The notes beneath the pieces are model-generated. The model saw only the letters and a list, made by a program, of their open reading frames with translations. It was not told the origin of the DNA and made no database searches. Both the position numbers and the translations under genes were made by a program. From Shinella sp032095155 (GTDB lineage Bacteria > Pseudomonadota > Alphaproteobacteria > Rhizobiales > Rhizobiaceae): a DNA stretch of 64,000 bases. Where the stretch lies: NCBI RefSeq assembly GCF_049199905.1, contig NZ_JBLZPK010000014.1, positions 62,001 to 126,000 of the forward strand. The letters are read 5' to 3'. The stretch's first letter is position 1. Each line of letters starts with the position of its first letter. Of this stretch, positions 9,486 through 18,426 are shown piece by piece.

Positions 9486-10529
9486 TCATGCAGTCCCCAT
9501 GAGCTTCAGCACGAATGCGGTAATGACGACCATGGCGAGCGAGATCGGAAGGAAAACCTTCCAGCCGAGACGCATGAGCTGGTCGTAGCGGTAGCGCGGC
9601 ACGAAGGCCTTCACCATCGCGAACATGAAGAAGACGAAGAGGCCCTTGATGACGAACCACACGATGCCCGGAACCCAGTTGAGGAACCAGACGTCGACCG
9701 GAGGCAGCCAGCCGCCGAGGAAGAGGATCGTGGTCAGCGCGCACATCAGGCAGATGGCGGCATATTCGCCGAGCATGAACATCATGTACGGGGTCGAGCC
9801 GTATTCGACCATGAAGCCGGCGACGAGTTCGGATTCGGCTTCCGGAAGGTCGAAGGGCGGGCGGTTCGTTTCGGCAAGCGCCGAAATGAAGAACACGATG
9901 AACATCGGGAACAGCGACAGCCAGTGCCAGTCGAGGAAGGAGGCCGGCAGGCCGAGGCGCGTGCCGAGGCCGTCATGCTGCGCATAGACGATGTCGGAGA
10001 GGTTCAGCGAACCGACGCAGAGCAGCACGGTGACGATGACGAAACCGATCGACACTTCGTAGGAGACCATCTGTGCCGCGGAGCGCAGCGCGCCGAGGAA
10101 CGGGTACTTCGAGTTCGAAGCCCAGCCGCCCATGATGATGCCGTACACTTCAAGCGAGGAGATCGCGAAAATGTAGAGGATGCCGACATTGATGTTGGCG
10201 ATCATCCAGCCGTCGTTGACCGGCACGACCGCCCAGGTGGCGAGCGCCAGCGTCACCGAGACGAGCGGTGCGAGCAGGAAGATCACCTTGTTGGCCGTCG
10301 CCGGGATGACCGGCTCCTTGAAGACGAACTTCAAGAGGTCGGCGAAGGACTGGAAGAGACCCCAGGGGCCGACGACGTTCGGGCCGCGGCGCAGCTGCAC
10401 GGCCGCCCAGATCTTGCGGTCGGCCAGAAGAATGAAGGCGATGGACACCAGGAGCAGAACCAGCAGCAGAAGCGACTGGCCGATCATGATGGCCGCAGGC
10501 CAAACGTAGGTCGAAATGAAAGCGTCCAT
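9486..10529 (-). CDS. nuoH: NADH-quinone oxidoreductase subunit H
   Basis: The 347-residue, eight-helix membrane subunit forms much of the quinone pocket and joins the two arms of complex I. Family stretches seen are RRGPNVVGPWGLFQSFADL, the loop ETNRPPFDLPEAESELVAG and FVPRYRYDQLMRLGWK. Its length is typical. It follows nuoG by 20 bases. Confidence 0.97.
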   Translation of the reverse strand: MDAFISTYVWPAAIMIGQSLLLLVLLLVSIAFILLADRKIWAAVQLRRGPNVVGPWGLFQSFADLLKFVFKEPVIPATANKVIFLLAPLVSVTLALATWAVVPVNDGWMIANINVGILYIFAISSLEVYGIIMGGWASNSKYPFLGALRSAAQMVSYEVSIGFVIVTVLLCVGSLNLSDIVYAQHDGLGTRLGLPASFLDWHWLSLFPMFIVFFISALAETNRPPFDLPEAESELVAGFMVEYGSTPYMMFMLGEYAAICLMCALTTILFLGGWLPPVDVWFLNWVPGIVWFVIKGLFVFFMFAMVKAFVPRYRYDQLMRLGWKVFLPISLAMVVITAFVLKLMGTA

Positions 10530-10549
10530 ACCGTCTTATTCCTTCGCGC

Positions 10550-12628
10550 TCATTCCGCCGCGGCTTTGAAATTGTTGCGGGCAAGCGCCGAGCATTCGGC
10601 CATGACCGCGGAGGCGCGCGCTATCGGGTTCGTCAAATAGAAGTCTTTGATCGGAGACGCAAACCCGGAATTCGCCATCGTCCCGCCTTTTTTCGCAAGC
10701 GCGGAGAGATCGGCGATTTCGCCTGATGCAATCTCGTCGATCGCGGCGAAATGCGGGTGTGCGGTATAGAGTTTCGCGCGCAGCTGGAGGAGCGAATCAA
10801 ACGGCAGCTTCTTGCCGAGCACGTCGGACAGCGCGCGCAGGATCGCCCAGTCCTCGCGGGCGTCGCCCGGTGCAAAGCCGGCGCGGTTGCCCATCTGGAC
10901 GCGGCCTTCGGTGTTGACCCAGGTGCCCGACTTCTCGGTATATGTCGCGCCCGGCAGGATGACGTCGGCGACATGCGCCGCGTTATCGCCATGCGAGCCG
11001 ATATAGACCGTGAAGGCGGACTTGTTGGCGAAGTCCATCTCGTCGGCGCCGAGCAGGAACAGCACGTCGGTGCCCGATAGCATGTCGGCCGCCGTCTTGC
11101 CGCCCTCGCCCGGCACGAAGCCGAGGTCGAGGCCGCCGACGCGCGAGGCCGCAGTGTGCAGAACGGCCAGACCGTTCCAGTCCGCCTTGACCGCACCGAC
11201 CTTCTCCGCCAGCGCGGAAGCGGCCGAGAGAACGGCGAGGCCATCGGCGCGCGACAGCGCACCCTGGCCGATGATGATCATCGGACGCTCGGCCTTCGTC
11301 AGCTTGTCGATGAAGGACAGCGAACCATCGGCGAGAGCGGCAAGCGTGTCCGTGCCGGCGCCGAGATACTCGTAGCCGTAGCGCAGCTCCGCCTGTTCAC
11401 CGATCACGCCGATCGGGAAGTTGTCCATGCGCCAGCGCTTGCGGATGCGGGCGTTGAGAACGGCGGCTTCGAGGCGCGGATTGGCGCCGACGATGAGCAG
11501 CGCGTCGGCCTGCTCGATGCCTTCGATGGTCGGGTTGAACAGGTAGCTGGCGCGGCCGAGCGACGGATCGAGCTGCGAGCCGTCCTGACGGCAGTCGATG
11601 TTCTTGGAGCCGAGCGAGGCCATCAGTTCGCGCAGCGCGAACATTTCCTCGACGGAGGCGAGATCACCGGCAATCGCGCCGATGCGATCGCCCGAGGTGC
11701 CAGCAACGGCGGCCTTGATGGCGCCGAAGGCGTCGGCCCACGAGGCGGGCTGCAGGCGGCCGTCCTTGCGGACATAGGGGCGGTCGAGGCGCTGTGTCTT
11801 CAGGCCGTCCCAGATGAAGCGGGTCTTGTCGGAGATCCACTCTTCGTTGATCTCTTCGTTGATGCGCGGCAGGATGCGCATGACTTCGCGGCCGCGCGTA
11901 TCGACTCGGATAGCCGAGCCGACGGCATCCATGACGTCGATCGATTCGGTCTTGTTCAATTCCCACGGACGGGCCGTGAAGGCGAAGGGCTTGGAGGTGA
12001 GCGCGCCGACCGGGCAGAGGTCGACCACATTGCCCTGCAGCTCCGAGGTCATCGCCTGTTCGAGATAGGTGGTGATCTCGGCGTCTTCACCGCGGCCGAT
12101 CAGGCCAAGCTCGGTGATCCCGGCGACTTCCGTCGTGAAGCGAACGCAACGCGTGCAGTGAATGCAGCGGTTCATGATCGTCTTGACGAGCGGGCCGATA
12201 TACTTGTCCTCGACGGCGCGCTTGTTCTCGGAATAGCGCGACGAGTCGATGCCGAAGGCCATCGCCTGGTCCTGCAGGTCGCATTCGCCGCCCTGGTCGC
12301 AGATCGGGCAATCCAGCGGGTGGTTGATGAGCAGGAACTCCATCACGCCTTCGCGCGCCTTCTTGACCATCGGCGTGGTCGTGAAGACCTCAGGCGCTTC
12401 GCCGTTCGGGCCGGGGCGCAGGTCGCGCACACCCATAGCGCAGGAGGCCGCCGGCTTCGGCGGGCCACCCTTCACCTCGACGAGGCACATGCGGCAGTTG
12501 CCGGCAACCGACAGCCGCTCGTGGAAACAGAAGCGCGGAACCTCGGCGCCCGCCTCCTCACACGCCTGAAGCAGCGTGAAGTGATCCGGGACTTCGATTT
12601 CTTTTCCGTCGACTTTCAGCTTTGCCAT
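10550..12628 (-). CDS. nuoG: NADH-quinone oxidoreductase subunit G
   Basis: The 692-residue iron-sulfur subunit of the peripheral arm. The N-terminal 2Fe-2S domain has CFHERLSVAGNCRMCLVE. The His/Cys motif HPLDCPICDQGGECDLQDQ and CIHCTRCVRF supply further clusters (N4 and N5). A molybdopterin-oxidoreductase-like domain follows, without catalytic cofactor, as in alphaproteobacterial and mitochondrial homologues (NDUFS1). The start ATG (MAKLKVDGKEIEVPD) is at 12626-12628. A 118-base spacer separates it from the upstream HhH-protein gene. Confidence 0.96.
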   Translation of the reverse strand: MAKLKVDGKEIEVPDHFTLLQACEEAGAEVPRFCFHERLSVAGNCRMCLVEVKGGPPKPAASCAMGVRDLRPGPNGEAPEVFTTTPMVKKAREGVMEFLLINHPLDCPICDQGGECDLQDQAMAFGIDSSRYSENKRAVEDKYIGPLVKTIMNRCIHCTRCVRFTTEVAGITELGLIGRGEDAEITTYLEQAMTSELQGNVVDLCPVGALTSKPFAFTARPWELNKTESIDVMDAVGSAIRVDTRGREVMRILPRINEEINEEWISDKTRFIWDGLKTQRLDRPYVRKDGRLQPASWADAFGAIKAAVAGTSGDRIGAIAGDLASVEEMFALRELMASLGSKNIDCRQDGSQLDPSLGRASYLFNPTIEGIEQADALLIVGANPRLEAAVLNARIRKRWRMDNFPIGVIGEQAELRYGYEYLGAGTDTLAALADGSLSFIDKLTKAERPMIIIGQGALSRADGLAVLSAASALAEKVGAVKADWNGLAVLHTAASRVGGLDLGFVPGEGGKTAADMLSGTDVLFLLGADEMDFANKSAFTVYIGSHGDNAAHVADVILPGATYTEKSGTWVNTEGRVQMGNRAGFAPGDAREDWAILRALSDVLGKKLPFDSLLQLRAKLYTAHPHFAAIDEIASGEIADLSALAKKGGTMANSGFASPIKDFYLTNPIARASAVMAECSALARNNFKAAAE

Positions 12629-12746
12629 ATCTCAATTCCCGCTTTGACACGAAGCCCGTGTCTCGCCAGCGCCTTTTCTCCGGCATCCGCTCCGGGCTGT
12701 CGCCCTTCCCGTTCGCCTTTGTTCCGTCTGCCGGGTCCGGTGGGGC

Positions 12747-13421
12747 TCAGCCCCTGCCCTTTGCCAGCGTCTTTGCCTGCTCTACCCAGCCGTCGCGGGC
12801 GATGCGCCCGCTGAACCCGAGTTCGGCTTCGATCCTTGCCACATCATCAGCCGTGAGGGCCGCGATGTCAGCGTAACGCTTGAAGCCCATGCCGTTCAGC
12901 ACCTGCTCCAGCTTCGGCCCGATGCCCGAAATCACCTTCAGGTCATCGGCTTTGGCGGCCTTCGCTGCCGGCGTCTTGCGCACCGGCTTTGCTTCAACCG
13001 CCTTCGGCGTCGCGTTCTTCTCCCGCGCCACCTTCACCTTCGGCTCGGCAACCGGCGTTTCCGCCCTTGCTACCGGCTCCTTCGGAACCACCCGCAGCTC
13101 CGGCTTCGCCTTGACCGGCGCCGCCTTTGTCTCTTCGGCTTCAGCCTTCGCAGCCCGTTCGGCCGCTTCGTCCATCGCCGCCTTCGCCTGCTCCGCCGCT
13201 GTCTGCATCACGCCCAGCATCATGCCGGCCATCTGGCCTGCAATGCTGAAACCAAGCGCGGTGGTCGCCGCAATTGCCATCACCGGATTTGCCATCAGCG
13301 GATGCCGAGACACATCGGGCATGTCCTTCAGCCATGGCGAGAACCCGAAGGGATCGGCGCCGGAGGCTTCAGCCGGCGGGACGTTGGTCGCATTCGCATC
13401 CTGTCCTACCGGCTTCGTCAT
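12747..13421 (-). CDS. Complex I operon-associated helix-hairpin-helix protein
   Basis: The 224-residue protein lies between nuoF and nuoG. Its N-terminal part has MANPVMAIAATTALGFSIAG, a probable membrane or amphipathic segment. An Ala/Lys/Glu/Pro-rich linker follows. The C-terminal 65 residues form an HhH-like domain (DDLKVISGIGPKLEQVLNGM). This domain closely resembles the C-terminal extension of NuoE in this operon (DDLKLISGVGPKIEGILHEL). Such proteins are found in rhizobial nuo operons and are often annotated as 21 kDa NADH dehydrogenase-like proteins. The role is unknown; an accessory or assembly factor is an inference. I chose the ATG at 13419-13421, since the frame upstream overlaps nuoF. 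Confidence 0.8.
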   Translation of the reverse strand: MTKPVGQDANATNVPPAEASGADPFGFSPWLKDMPDVSRHPLMANPVMAIAATTALGFSIAGQMAGMMLGVMQTAAEQAKAAMDEAAERAAKAEAEETKAAPVKAKPELRVVPKEPVARAETPVAEPKVKVAREKNATPKAVEAKPVRKTPAAKAAKADDLKVISGIGPKLEQVLNGMGFKRYADIAALTADDVARIEAELGFSGRIARDGWVEQAKTLAKGRG

Positions 13422-13425
13422 CGTC

Positions 13426-14730
13426 TTACTCCGCTGCTTCCAGCACCGCGCCATGATCCATGGCATTGGCGGTGTACTGGTCGATACGCGCCTCGATTTC
13501 GGGGCGGAAGTTGCGGATGAGGCCCTGGATCGGCCAGGCTGCGGCGTCGCCAAGCGCGCAGATCGTGTGTCCCTCGATCTGCTTGGTGACATCGAACAGC
13601 ATGTCGATTTCGCGTTTCTGGGCATTGCCGGTGACCATGCGCTGCATGACGCGCATCATCCAGCCGGTGCCTTCGCGGCACGGCGTGCACTGGCCGCAGC
13701 TCTCGTGCTTGAAGAAGGCCGAGATGCGCCAGATCGCCTTGATGATGTCGGTGGAGCGATCCATGATGATCATGCCGCCGGTGCCGAACGACGACTTCAC
13801 GTCGCGCAGACCGTCGAAGTCGAGCGTGACGTTCATCATGTCCTCGGCCTTGACGACCGGGCAGGACGCGCCGCCGGGGATGACGGCAAGAAGGTTGTCC
13901 CAGCCGCCGCGGATGCCGCCGCCGTGCTTTTCGACCATCTCCTTGAAGGAGATGCCCATGCTCTCTTCGACCGTGCAGGGCGTGTTGACGTGGCCCGACA
14001 TCATGAACAGCTTGGTGCCGACATTGTTCGGACGGCCGAACGAGGAGAACCAGCCGGCGCCGCGACGCAGGATCGTCGGGGTGACGGCGATCGACTCGAC
14101 GTTGTTGACGGTCGTCGGGCAGCCGTAGAGGCCCATATTGGCCGGGAACGGCGGCTTCAGGCGCGGCTGGCCCTTCTTGCCCTCGAGGCTTTCGAGCAGC
14201 GCGGTTTCTTCGCCGCAGATGTAAGCGCCGGCGCCGTGGTGGACATAGATGTCGATGTCGTAGCCAAGCTTGTTGTTCTTGCCGAGAAGACCGGCGTCAT
14301 AGCACTCGTCGATGGCGGCCTGCAGCGCCTCGCGCTCGCGGATGAACTCGCCGCGCACGTAGATATAGGCCGCATTGGCGCCCATGGCGAAGGAGGCGAT
14401 CACGCAGCCTTCGATCAGCGTGTGCGGATCGTGGCGCAGGATATCGCGGTCCTTGCAGGTGCCGGGCTCGGATTCGTCGGCATTGACGACGAGGTAGTGC
14501 GGACGGCCGTCCGATTCCTTCGGCATGAAGGACCACTTGAGGCCGGTCGGGAAGCCCGCGCCGCCGCGGCCGCGCAGACCAGAGGCCTTGACCTCGTTGA
14601 TGATCCAGTCGCGGCCCTTTTCGAGCAGCTGCTTGGTGCCGTCCCACTGGCCGCGGGCCATGGCGCCCTTCAGCGACTTGTCCTTGGTGCCGTAGATATT
14701 GGTGAAGATGCGATCCTGGTCTTTAAGCAT
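13426..14730 (-). CDS. nuoF: NADH-quinone oxidoreductase subunit F (NADH/FMN subunit)
   Basis: The 434-residue subunit binds NADH and FMN and accepts electrons first. Visible motifs are GRGGAGFPTGLKWSFMPK (FMN loop), NADESEPGTCKDR (NADH/FMN), and ESCGQCTPCREGTGW with the N3 4Fe-4S cysteines; the fourth cysteine lies in HTICALGDAAAWP. Length and start (MLKDQDRIFTNIYG) match rhizobial NuoF. It is 11 bases after nuoE. Confidence 0.97.
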   Translation of the reverse strand: MLKDQDRIFTNIYGTKDKSLKGAMARGQWDGTKQLLEKGRDWIINEVKASGLRGRGGAGFPTGLKWSFMPKESDGRPHYLVVNADESEPGTCKDRDILRHDPHTLIEGCVIASFAMGANAAYIYVRGEFIREREALQAAIDECYDAGLLGKNNKLGYDIDIYVHHGAGAYICGEETALLESLEGKKGQPRLKPPFPANMGLYGCPTTVNNVESIAVTPTILRRGAGWFSSFGRPNNVGTKLFMMSGHVNTPCTVEESMGISFKEMVEKHGGGIRGGWDNLLAVIPGGASCPVVKAEDMMNVTLDFDGLRDVKSSFGTGGMIIMDRSTDIIKAIWRISAFFKHESCGQCTPCREGTGWMMRVMQRMVTGNAQKREIDMLFDVTKQIEGHTICALGDAAAWPIQGLIRNFRPEIEARIDQYTANAMDHGAVLEAAE

Positions 14731-14741
14731 GGTTCACCTCT

Positions 14742-15878
14742 TTACCGCGGCTTCTTGCCGAAAACGCGGATGTATTCCGCTTCACCGCCCTTGGCGAGCG
14801 CCTCGGCCTGCCTGACCCAGTCGTCGCGCTCGATGCGGCCCTTGAAATTCAGATAGCCGTCGGCCCATTCGCGCTGTTCCGGCGTCCACGATGCGACCTG
14901 CGCGAAGGTGAAGATGCCGAGTTCGTGCAGAATGCCCTCGATCTTCGGGCCGACGCCGGAGATGAGCTTGAGGTCGTCGGGCGTTGCCGGGCGTTCAATG
15001 CCGGCCGGCCGGTTCTTGTCGTCCAGCGACGGCTTGCCGACGGTGGCGGCGACCGGCTGCTTGGCGGCGGCATCGCCACCTTCCGCGCGCGTGTCGCCCT
15101 TCGCCTTGGTGTTGGCGGCAGCTTCGGCCTTGGCGTTAGCCGGGGTCTTCAGCTTGGGATCGGTCTCGACGGCGTGCGTCTCGGCGCGGCCGGCATTCGA
15201 CGGAGGAACGCTGACGCTGCCCTCGTCCGTCTTCTTGGCGCGGGTCGTCGTTTTCTTGGCCGGAGCGTCAGGCTCGTTCAGGCTGGTGAGACCGCCGGCC
15301 GGCGCGGAGAAGACGCGATCGACCTGCGGGCCGGTCTCGACGGTCGCGCCCTTGCCGGCGTCGAAACGGTCGATGATGTGCTCGAGCTGCGTCGGCGTCA
15401 GGTCTTCAAAACTGTCCTTGAAGATCATGACCATCGGCGCGTTGACGCAGGCGCCCTGACACTCGACCTCTTCCCAGGAGAGCGTGCCGCTCTCGTTGCG
15501 GTGGAAGGGCTCGGGATGGATGCGCTTCTTGCAGACGTTGATCAGGTCTTCCGAGCCGCGCAGCATGCAGGGCGTGGTGCCGCAGACCTGAATATGGGCG
15601 CGCGTGCCGATCGGCAGAAGCTGGAACTGGGTGTAGAAGGTCGCGACTTCGAGCACGCGGATATAGGCCATATCCAGCATGTCGGCGACGGATTCGATGG
15701 CCGCCTTGGTGACCCAGCCGTCCTGCTCCTGCGCCCGCATGAGAAGCGGGATCACGGCCGACTGCTGACGACCCTTCGGATACTTGTTGATGGTTGCCTC
15801 TGCCCAGGCTGCATTCTCCTTGGTGAAGGCGAAGCTGGCGGGCTGGACATTGTCATCGGCTAGTCGACGAACGGACAT
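14742..15878 (-). CDS. nuoE: NADH-quinone oxidoreductase subunit E with C-terminal HhH extension
   Basis: The 378-residue protein begins with a normal NuoE thioredoxin-like 2Fe-2S domain of about 170 residues (cluster N1a; cysteines in CGTTPCMLRG and CQGACVNAP). This is followed by an Ala/Lys/Thr-rich linker and a C-terminal HhH-like domain (DDLKLISGVGPKIEGILHEL). The extension more than doubles the usual 160-200 residues and matches the tail of the protein encoded at 12747-13421. The start is the ATG at 15876-15878 (MSVRRLADDNVQPAS). Confidence 0.95.
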   Translation of the reverse strand: MSVRRLADDNVQPASFAFTKENAAWAEATINKYPKGRQQSAVIPLLMRAQEQDGWVTKAAIESVADMLDMAYIRVLEVATFYTQFQLLPIGTRAHIQVCGTTPCMLRGSEDLINVCKKRIHPEPFHRNESGTLSWEEVECQGACVNAPMVMIFKDSFEDLTPTQLEHIIDRFDAGKGATVETGPQVDRVFSAPAGGLTSLNEPDAPAKKTTTRAKKTDEGSVSVPPSNAGRAETHAVETDPKLKTPANAKAEAAANTKAKGDTRAEGGDAAAKQPVAATVGKPSLDDKNRPAGIERPATPDDLKLISGVGPKIEGILHELGIFTFAQVASWTPEQREWADGYLNFKGRIERDDWVRQAEALAKGGEAEYIRVFGKKPR

Positions 15879-15894
15879 TCTGTAACGCCTTGTC

Positions 15895-16131
15895 TCAGTT
15901 GATCGGCCTGCACTGCGTATTCGCCGTGTTGACGAATTCGCAGGCATAGGCCGACTGGTCATTCTGCATGAAGATGACGTAGCGGCTGCCATTCGGCGCC
16001 GCCGCCTTGATTTCGTAGCCTTCGCTCACCAGCTGGCCCATCGTCTTGGAAGCGCTGCCCGTATCCGCGTCCTGCGAATGGGCAGCGGTGGCAGCGAGAA
16101 GAGCGATGGCGGCGAAGACGACTTTCGGCAT
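15895..16131 (-). CDS. Small exported protein between nuoD and nuoE
   Basis: The 78-residue protein starts with a signal peptide (MPKVVFAAIALLAATAAHSQ, cleavage after AHS is likely). The mature part has two cysteines (ACEF and QCRP) that could form a disulfide in the periplasm. Its ATG overlaps the nuoD stop (TGATG), so it is translated with the nuo genes. I do not recognise a family. Small open frames of this kind occur at this position in related nuo operons, but a link to complex I is only inferred from position. Confidence 0.75.
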   Translation of the reverse strand: MPKVVFAAIALLAATAAHSQDADTGSASKTMGQLVSEGYEIKAAAPNGSRYVIFMQNDQSAYACEFVNTANTQCRPIN

Positions 16132-17321
16132 CAGCGGTCAACCTCGCCGAACACGATATCGAGGGAGCCCAGGATCGCCGAGACGTCGGCGAGCTGGTGG
16201 CCGCGACAGATGAAATCCATGGCCTGCAGGTGGGCATAACCCGGCGCGCGGATCTTGCAGCGGTAGGGCTTGTTGGTGCCGTCGGCGACGACATAGACGC
16301 CGAACTCGCCCTTCGGCGCCTCAACGGCCGCATACACTTCGCCGGCCGGCACGTGGTAGCCTTCAGTGTAGAGTTTGAAGTGGTGGATGAGCGCTTCCAT
16401 CGAACGCTTCATCTGGCCGCGCTTCGGCGGAACCATCTTGCCGTCGACCGAGGAAACCGGGCCGACCTTGGCATCGCCGAGCAGGCGGTTGACGCACTGG
16501 CGCATGATCTTGGCCGCTTCGCGCATTTCGATCATACGGATGACGTAACGGTCGTAGCAGTCGCCGTTCTTGCCGATCGGAATGTCGAAGTCGAGGTCGG
16601 AATAGCACTCATAGGGCTGCGAGCGGCGCAGGTCCCAGGCAGCGCCCGAGCCGCGCACCATCACGCCGGAAAAACCCCAGGCCCAGCAATCTTCCAGCTT
16701 CACCACGCCGATATCGACGTTGCGCTGCTTGAAGATGCGGTTGCCGGTCAGGAGCTCGTCGATATCGTCGACGGTCTTTAGGAACGGATCGATCCACTTG
16801 CCGATGTCTTCCACCAGCTCGTGCGGCAGGTCCTGATGCACGCCGCCCGGACGGATATAGGCCGAGTGCATGCGCGCGCCGCAGGCGCGCTCATAGAACA
16901 CCATCAGTTTTTCACGCTCTTCGAAGCCCCAGAGCGGCGGCGTCAGCGCGCCGACGTCCATGGCCTGGGTCGTGACATTGAGCAGGTGCGAAAGGATGCG
17001 GCCGATTTCCGAATAGAGCACGCGGATCAGCTGGCCGCGGATCGGCACTTCCGTGCCCGTCAGCTTTTCGACGGCGAGCGCGAAGGCATGCTCCTGGTTC
17101 ATCGGCGCCACGTAGTCTAGGCGGTCGAAATAGGGCACGGCCTGAAGATAGGTCTTCGTCTCGATCAGCTTTTCGGTGCCGCGATGCAGCAGGCCGATAT
17201 GCGGGTCGACGCGCTCGACGATTTCGCCGTCCAGCTCCAGAACCAGACGGAGAACCCCGTGCGCCGCAGGGTGCTGCGGGCCGAAGTTGATATTGAAATT
17301 GCGAACGTTGTGCTCGTTCAT
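16131..17321 (-). CDS. nuoD: NADH-quinone oxidoreductase subunit D
   Basis: The 396-residue 49 kDa-type subunit lines the quinone cavity with NuoB. It has NINFGPQHPAAHGVLRLVLE near the N terminus, HIGLLHRGTEKLIE, the RVLYSEIGRILSHLLN helix, RPGGVHQDLP, and the C-terminal DIVFGEVDR typical of the family. In this operon it is separate from NuoC, as in other alphaproteobacteria. The start ATG is at 17319-17321. Confidence 0.97.
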   Translation of the reverse strand: MNEHNVRNFNINFGPQHPAAHGVLRLVLELDGEIVERVDPHIGLLHRGTEKLIETKTYLQAVPYFDRLDYVAPMNQEHAFALAVEKLTGTEVPIRGQLIRVLYSEIGRILSHLLNVTTQAMDVGALTPPLWGFEEREKLMVFYERACGARMHSAYIRPGGVHQDLPHELVEDIGKWIDPFLKTVDDIDELLTGNRIFKQRNVDIGVVKLEDCWAWGFSGVMVRGSGAAWDLRRSQPYECYSDLDFDIPIGKNGDCYDRYVIRMIEMREAAKIMRQCVNRLLGDAKVGPVSSVDGKMVPPKRGQMKRSMEALIHHFKLYTEGYHVPAGEVYAAVEAPKGEFGVYVVADGTNKPYRCKIRAPGYAHLQAMDFICRGHQLADVSAILGSLDIVFGEVDR

Positions 17322-17346
17322 GGGCGCGCTCCGCGCTGGGAGGAAT

Positions 17347-17790
17347 TAGCCAATAGGCAGTAGGCAGTAGGGGTTAGTTCATTGCGTGCGTTCATTTCGT
17401 CCATCCTGCAAACTGCGGATCAGCGACCTCAGCATCCTTCCAACCTCATCACTCGCTTTCATCAGGGCATCCACCGTATCTGGTGAAGCAATGCCGACGC
17501 GAGATGAGAGGATCAAGTGCGTTTCCAACTCCTTCAGCGAACCTTGGGCAAACTTGAGATGCTGGACATAGTGTCCTGTAGCATCCCTGCCGTGACCTTC
17601 CGCGATGTTGGCGGCAATAGAGACCGCCGACCGGCGTATTTGCGATACCATCCCATAAACCTCATCACGCGGAAACCGCCGTGTCAGTTCATAGCACTCG
17701 ACCGCAAGATCCATGGCACGCTGCCAAACCTTCAGGTCCTGATAGGAGTTGATCGTCGTCCGCTTGCTCCTTCCTACTGCCTATTGGCTA
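17347..17790. mobile_element. Inverted-repeat-flanked cassette carrying a four-helix-bundle gene
   Basis: Two perfect 18-base inverted repeats, 17347-17364 (TAGCCAATAGGCAGTAGG) and 17773-17790 (its reverse complement), bracket the four-helix-bundle gene. Each arm is extended by a further GGCAGTAG-type unit. The cassette lies 25 bases from the nuoD start and 15 bases from the nuoC stop, interrupting two genes that normally lie close together. This suggests an inserted cassette. No transposase is present, so movement in trans is an inference. Confidence 0.6.
17379..17714 (-). CDS. Four-helix-bundle protein (23S rRNA intervening-sequence/Avd type)
   Basis: The 111 residues match the family (TIGR02436 type) with YGMVSQIRRSAVSIAANIAE and GSLKELETHLILSSRVG. 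The same fold is encoded by 23S rRNA intervening sequences and by Avd proteins of diversity-generating retroelements; its molecular role is unclear. The usual N terminus (SYQDLKVWQRAM) is encoded in frame just upstream, to about 17759. That stretch has no ATG, GTG or TTG, although AGGAAGGAG lies in front of it. Translation may therefore start at the ATG at 17712-17714 with a shortened first helix, or at a rare codon such as ACG. Confidence 0.8.
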   Translation of the reverse strand: MDLAVECYELTRRFPRDEVYGMVSQIRRSAVSIAANIAEGHGRDATGHYVQHLKFAQGSLKELETHLILSSRVGIASPDTVDALMKASDEVGRMLRSLIRSLQDGRNERTQ

Positions 17791-17805
17791 CTGCCTATTT
17801 CCTGA

Positions 17806-18408
17806 CTACTGCTTCGCCTTCTCGTCGCCCGGCAGCACGTAATCCGTGCCTTCCCAGGGAGAGAGGAAGTCGAAGTTGCGGAATTCCTGCTTCAGTTCGA
17901 CGGGTTCGTACACCACGCGCTTGACCTCGTCGTCGTAACGCACTTCCACGAAGCCGGTCGTCGGAAAATCCTTGCGCAGCGGATGCCCCTCGAAACCGTA
18001 GTCGGTAAGGATGCGGCGCAGGTCCGGATGGCCGGTGAAGAGAATGCCGTACATGTCGTAGGCTTCGCGCTCGAACCAGTCGGCACCCGGATAGACCGAG
18101 AAAGCCGAGGGAACGGGAACGTCCTCGCCGGTCGCGACCTTGACGCGGATGCGCTGGTTCTGGCGCGGCGACAGCAGGTGATAGACCACGTCGAAACGCT
18201 CGGCGCGCGCCGGCCAGTCCACGCCGCAGACATCGATGAGATTGACGAAGCCGCACTGCACGTCATCGCGCAGGAACGTCAGAAGACCAAGGATGCGTGC
18301 AGCGTCCGTCTTCAGCGTAAGTTCGCCATAGGCGATGTCGGAGGCGGTCACGAGACCGCCGGCGGCTTCGCCGATATAGGAGGAGAGCTCCTGGAGGGCT
18401 TCGCTCAT
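17806..18408 (-). CDS. nuoC: NADH-quinone oxidoreductase subunit C
   Basis: The 200-residue 30 kDa-type subunit of the peripheral arm. It shows DVCGVDWPARAERFDVVYHL, the motif WFEREAYDMYGILFTGHPDL and GFEGHPLRKDFP, all diagnostic. It is not fused to NuoD. The start ATG is at 18406-18408, 18 bases after nuoB. Confidence 0.97.
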   Translation of the reverse strand: MSEALQELSSYIGEAAGGLVTASDIAYGELTLKTDAARILGLLTFLRDDVQCGFVNLIDVCGVDWPARAERFDVVYHLLSPRQNQRIRVKVATGEDVPVPSAFSVYPGADWFEREAYDMYGILFTGHPDLRRILTDYGFEGHPLRKDFPTTGFVEVRYDDEVKRVVYEPVELKQEFRNFDFLSPWEGTDYVLPGDEKAKQ

Positions 18409-18426
18409 GTGTAAAGTCCCCTGCCC

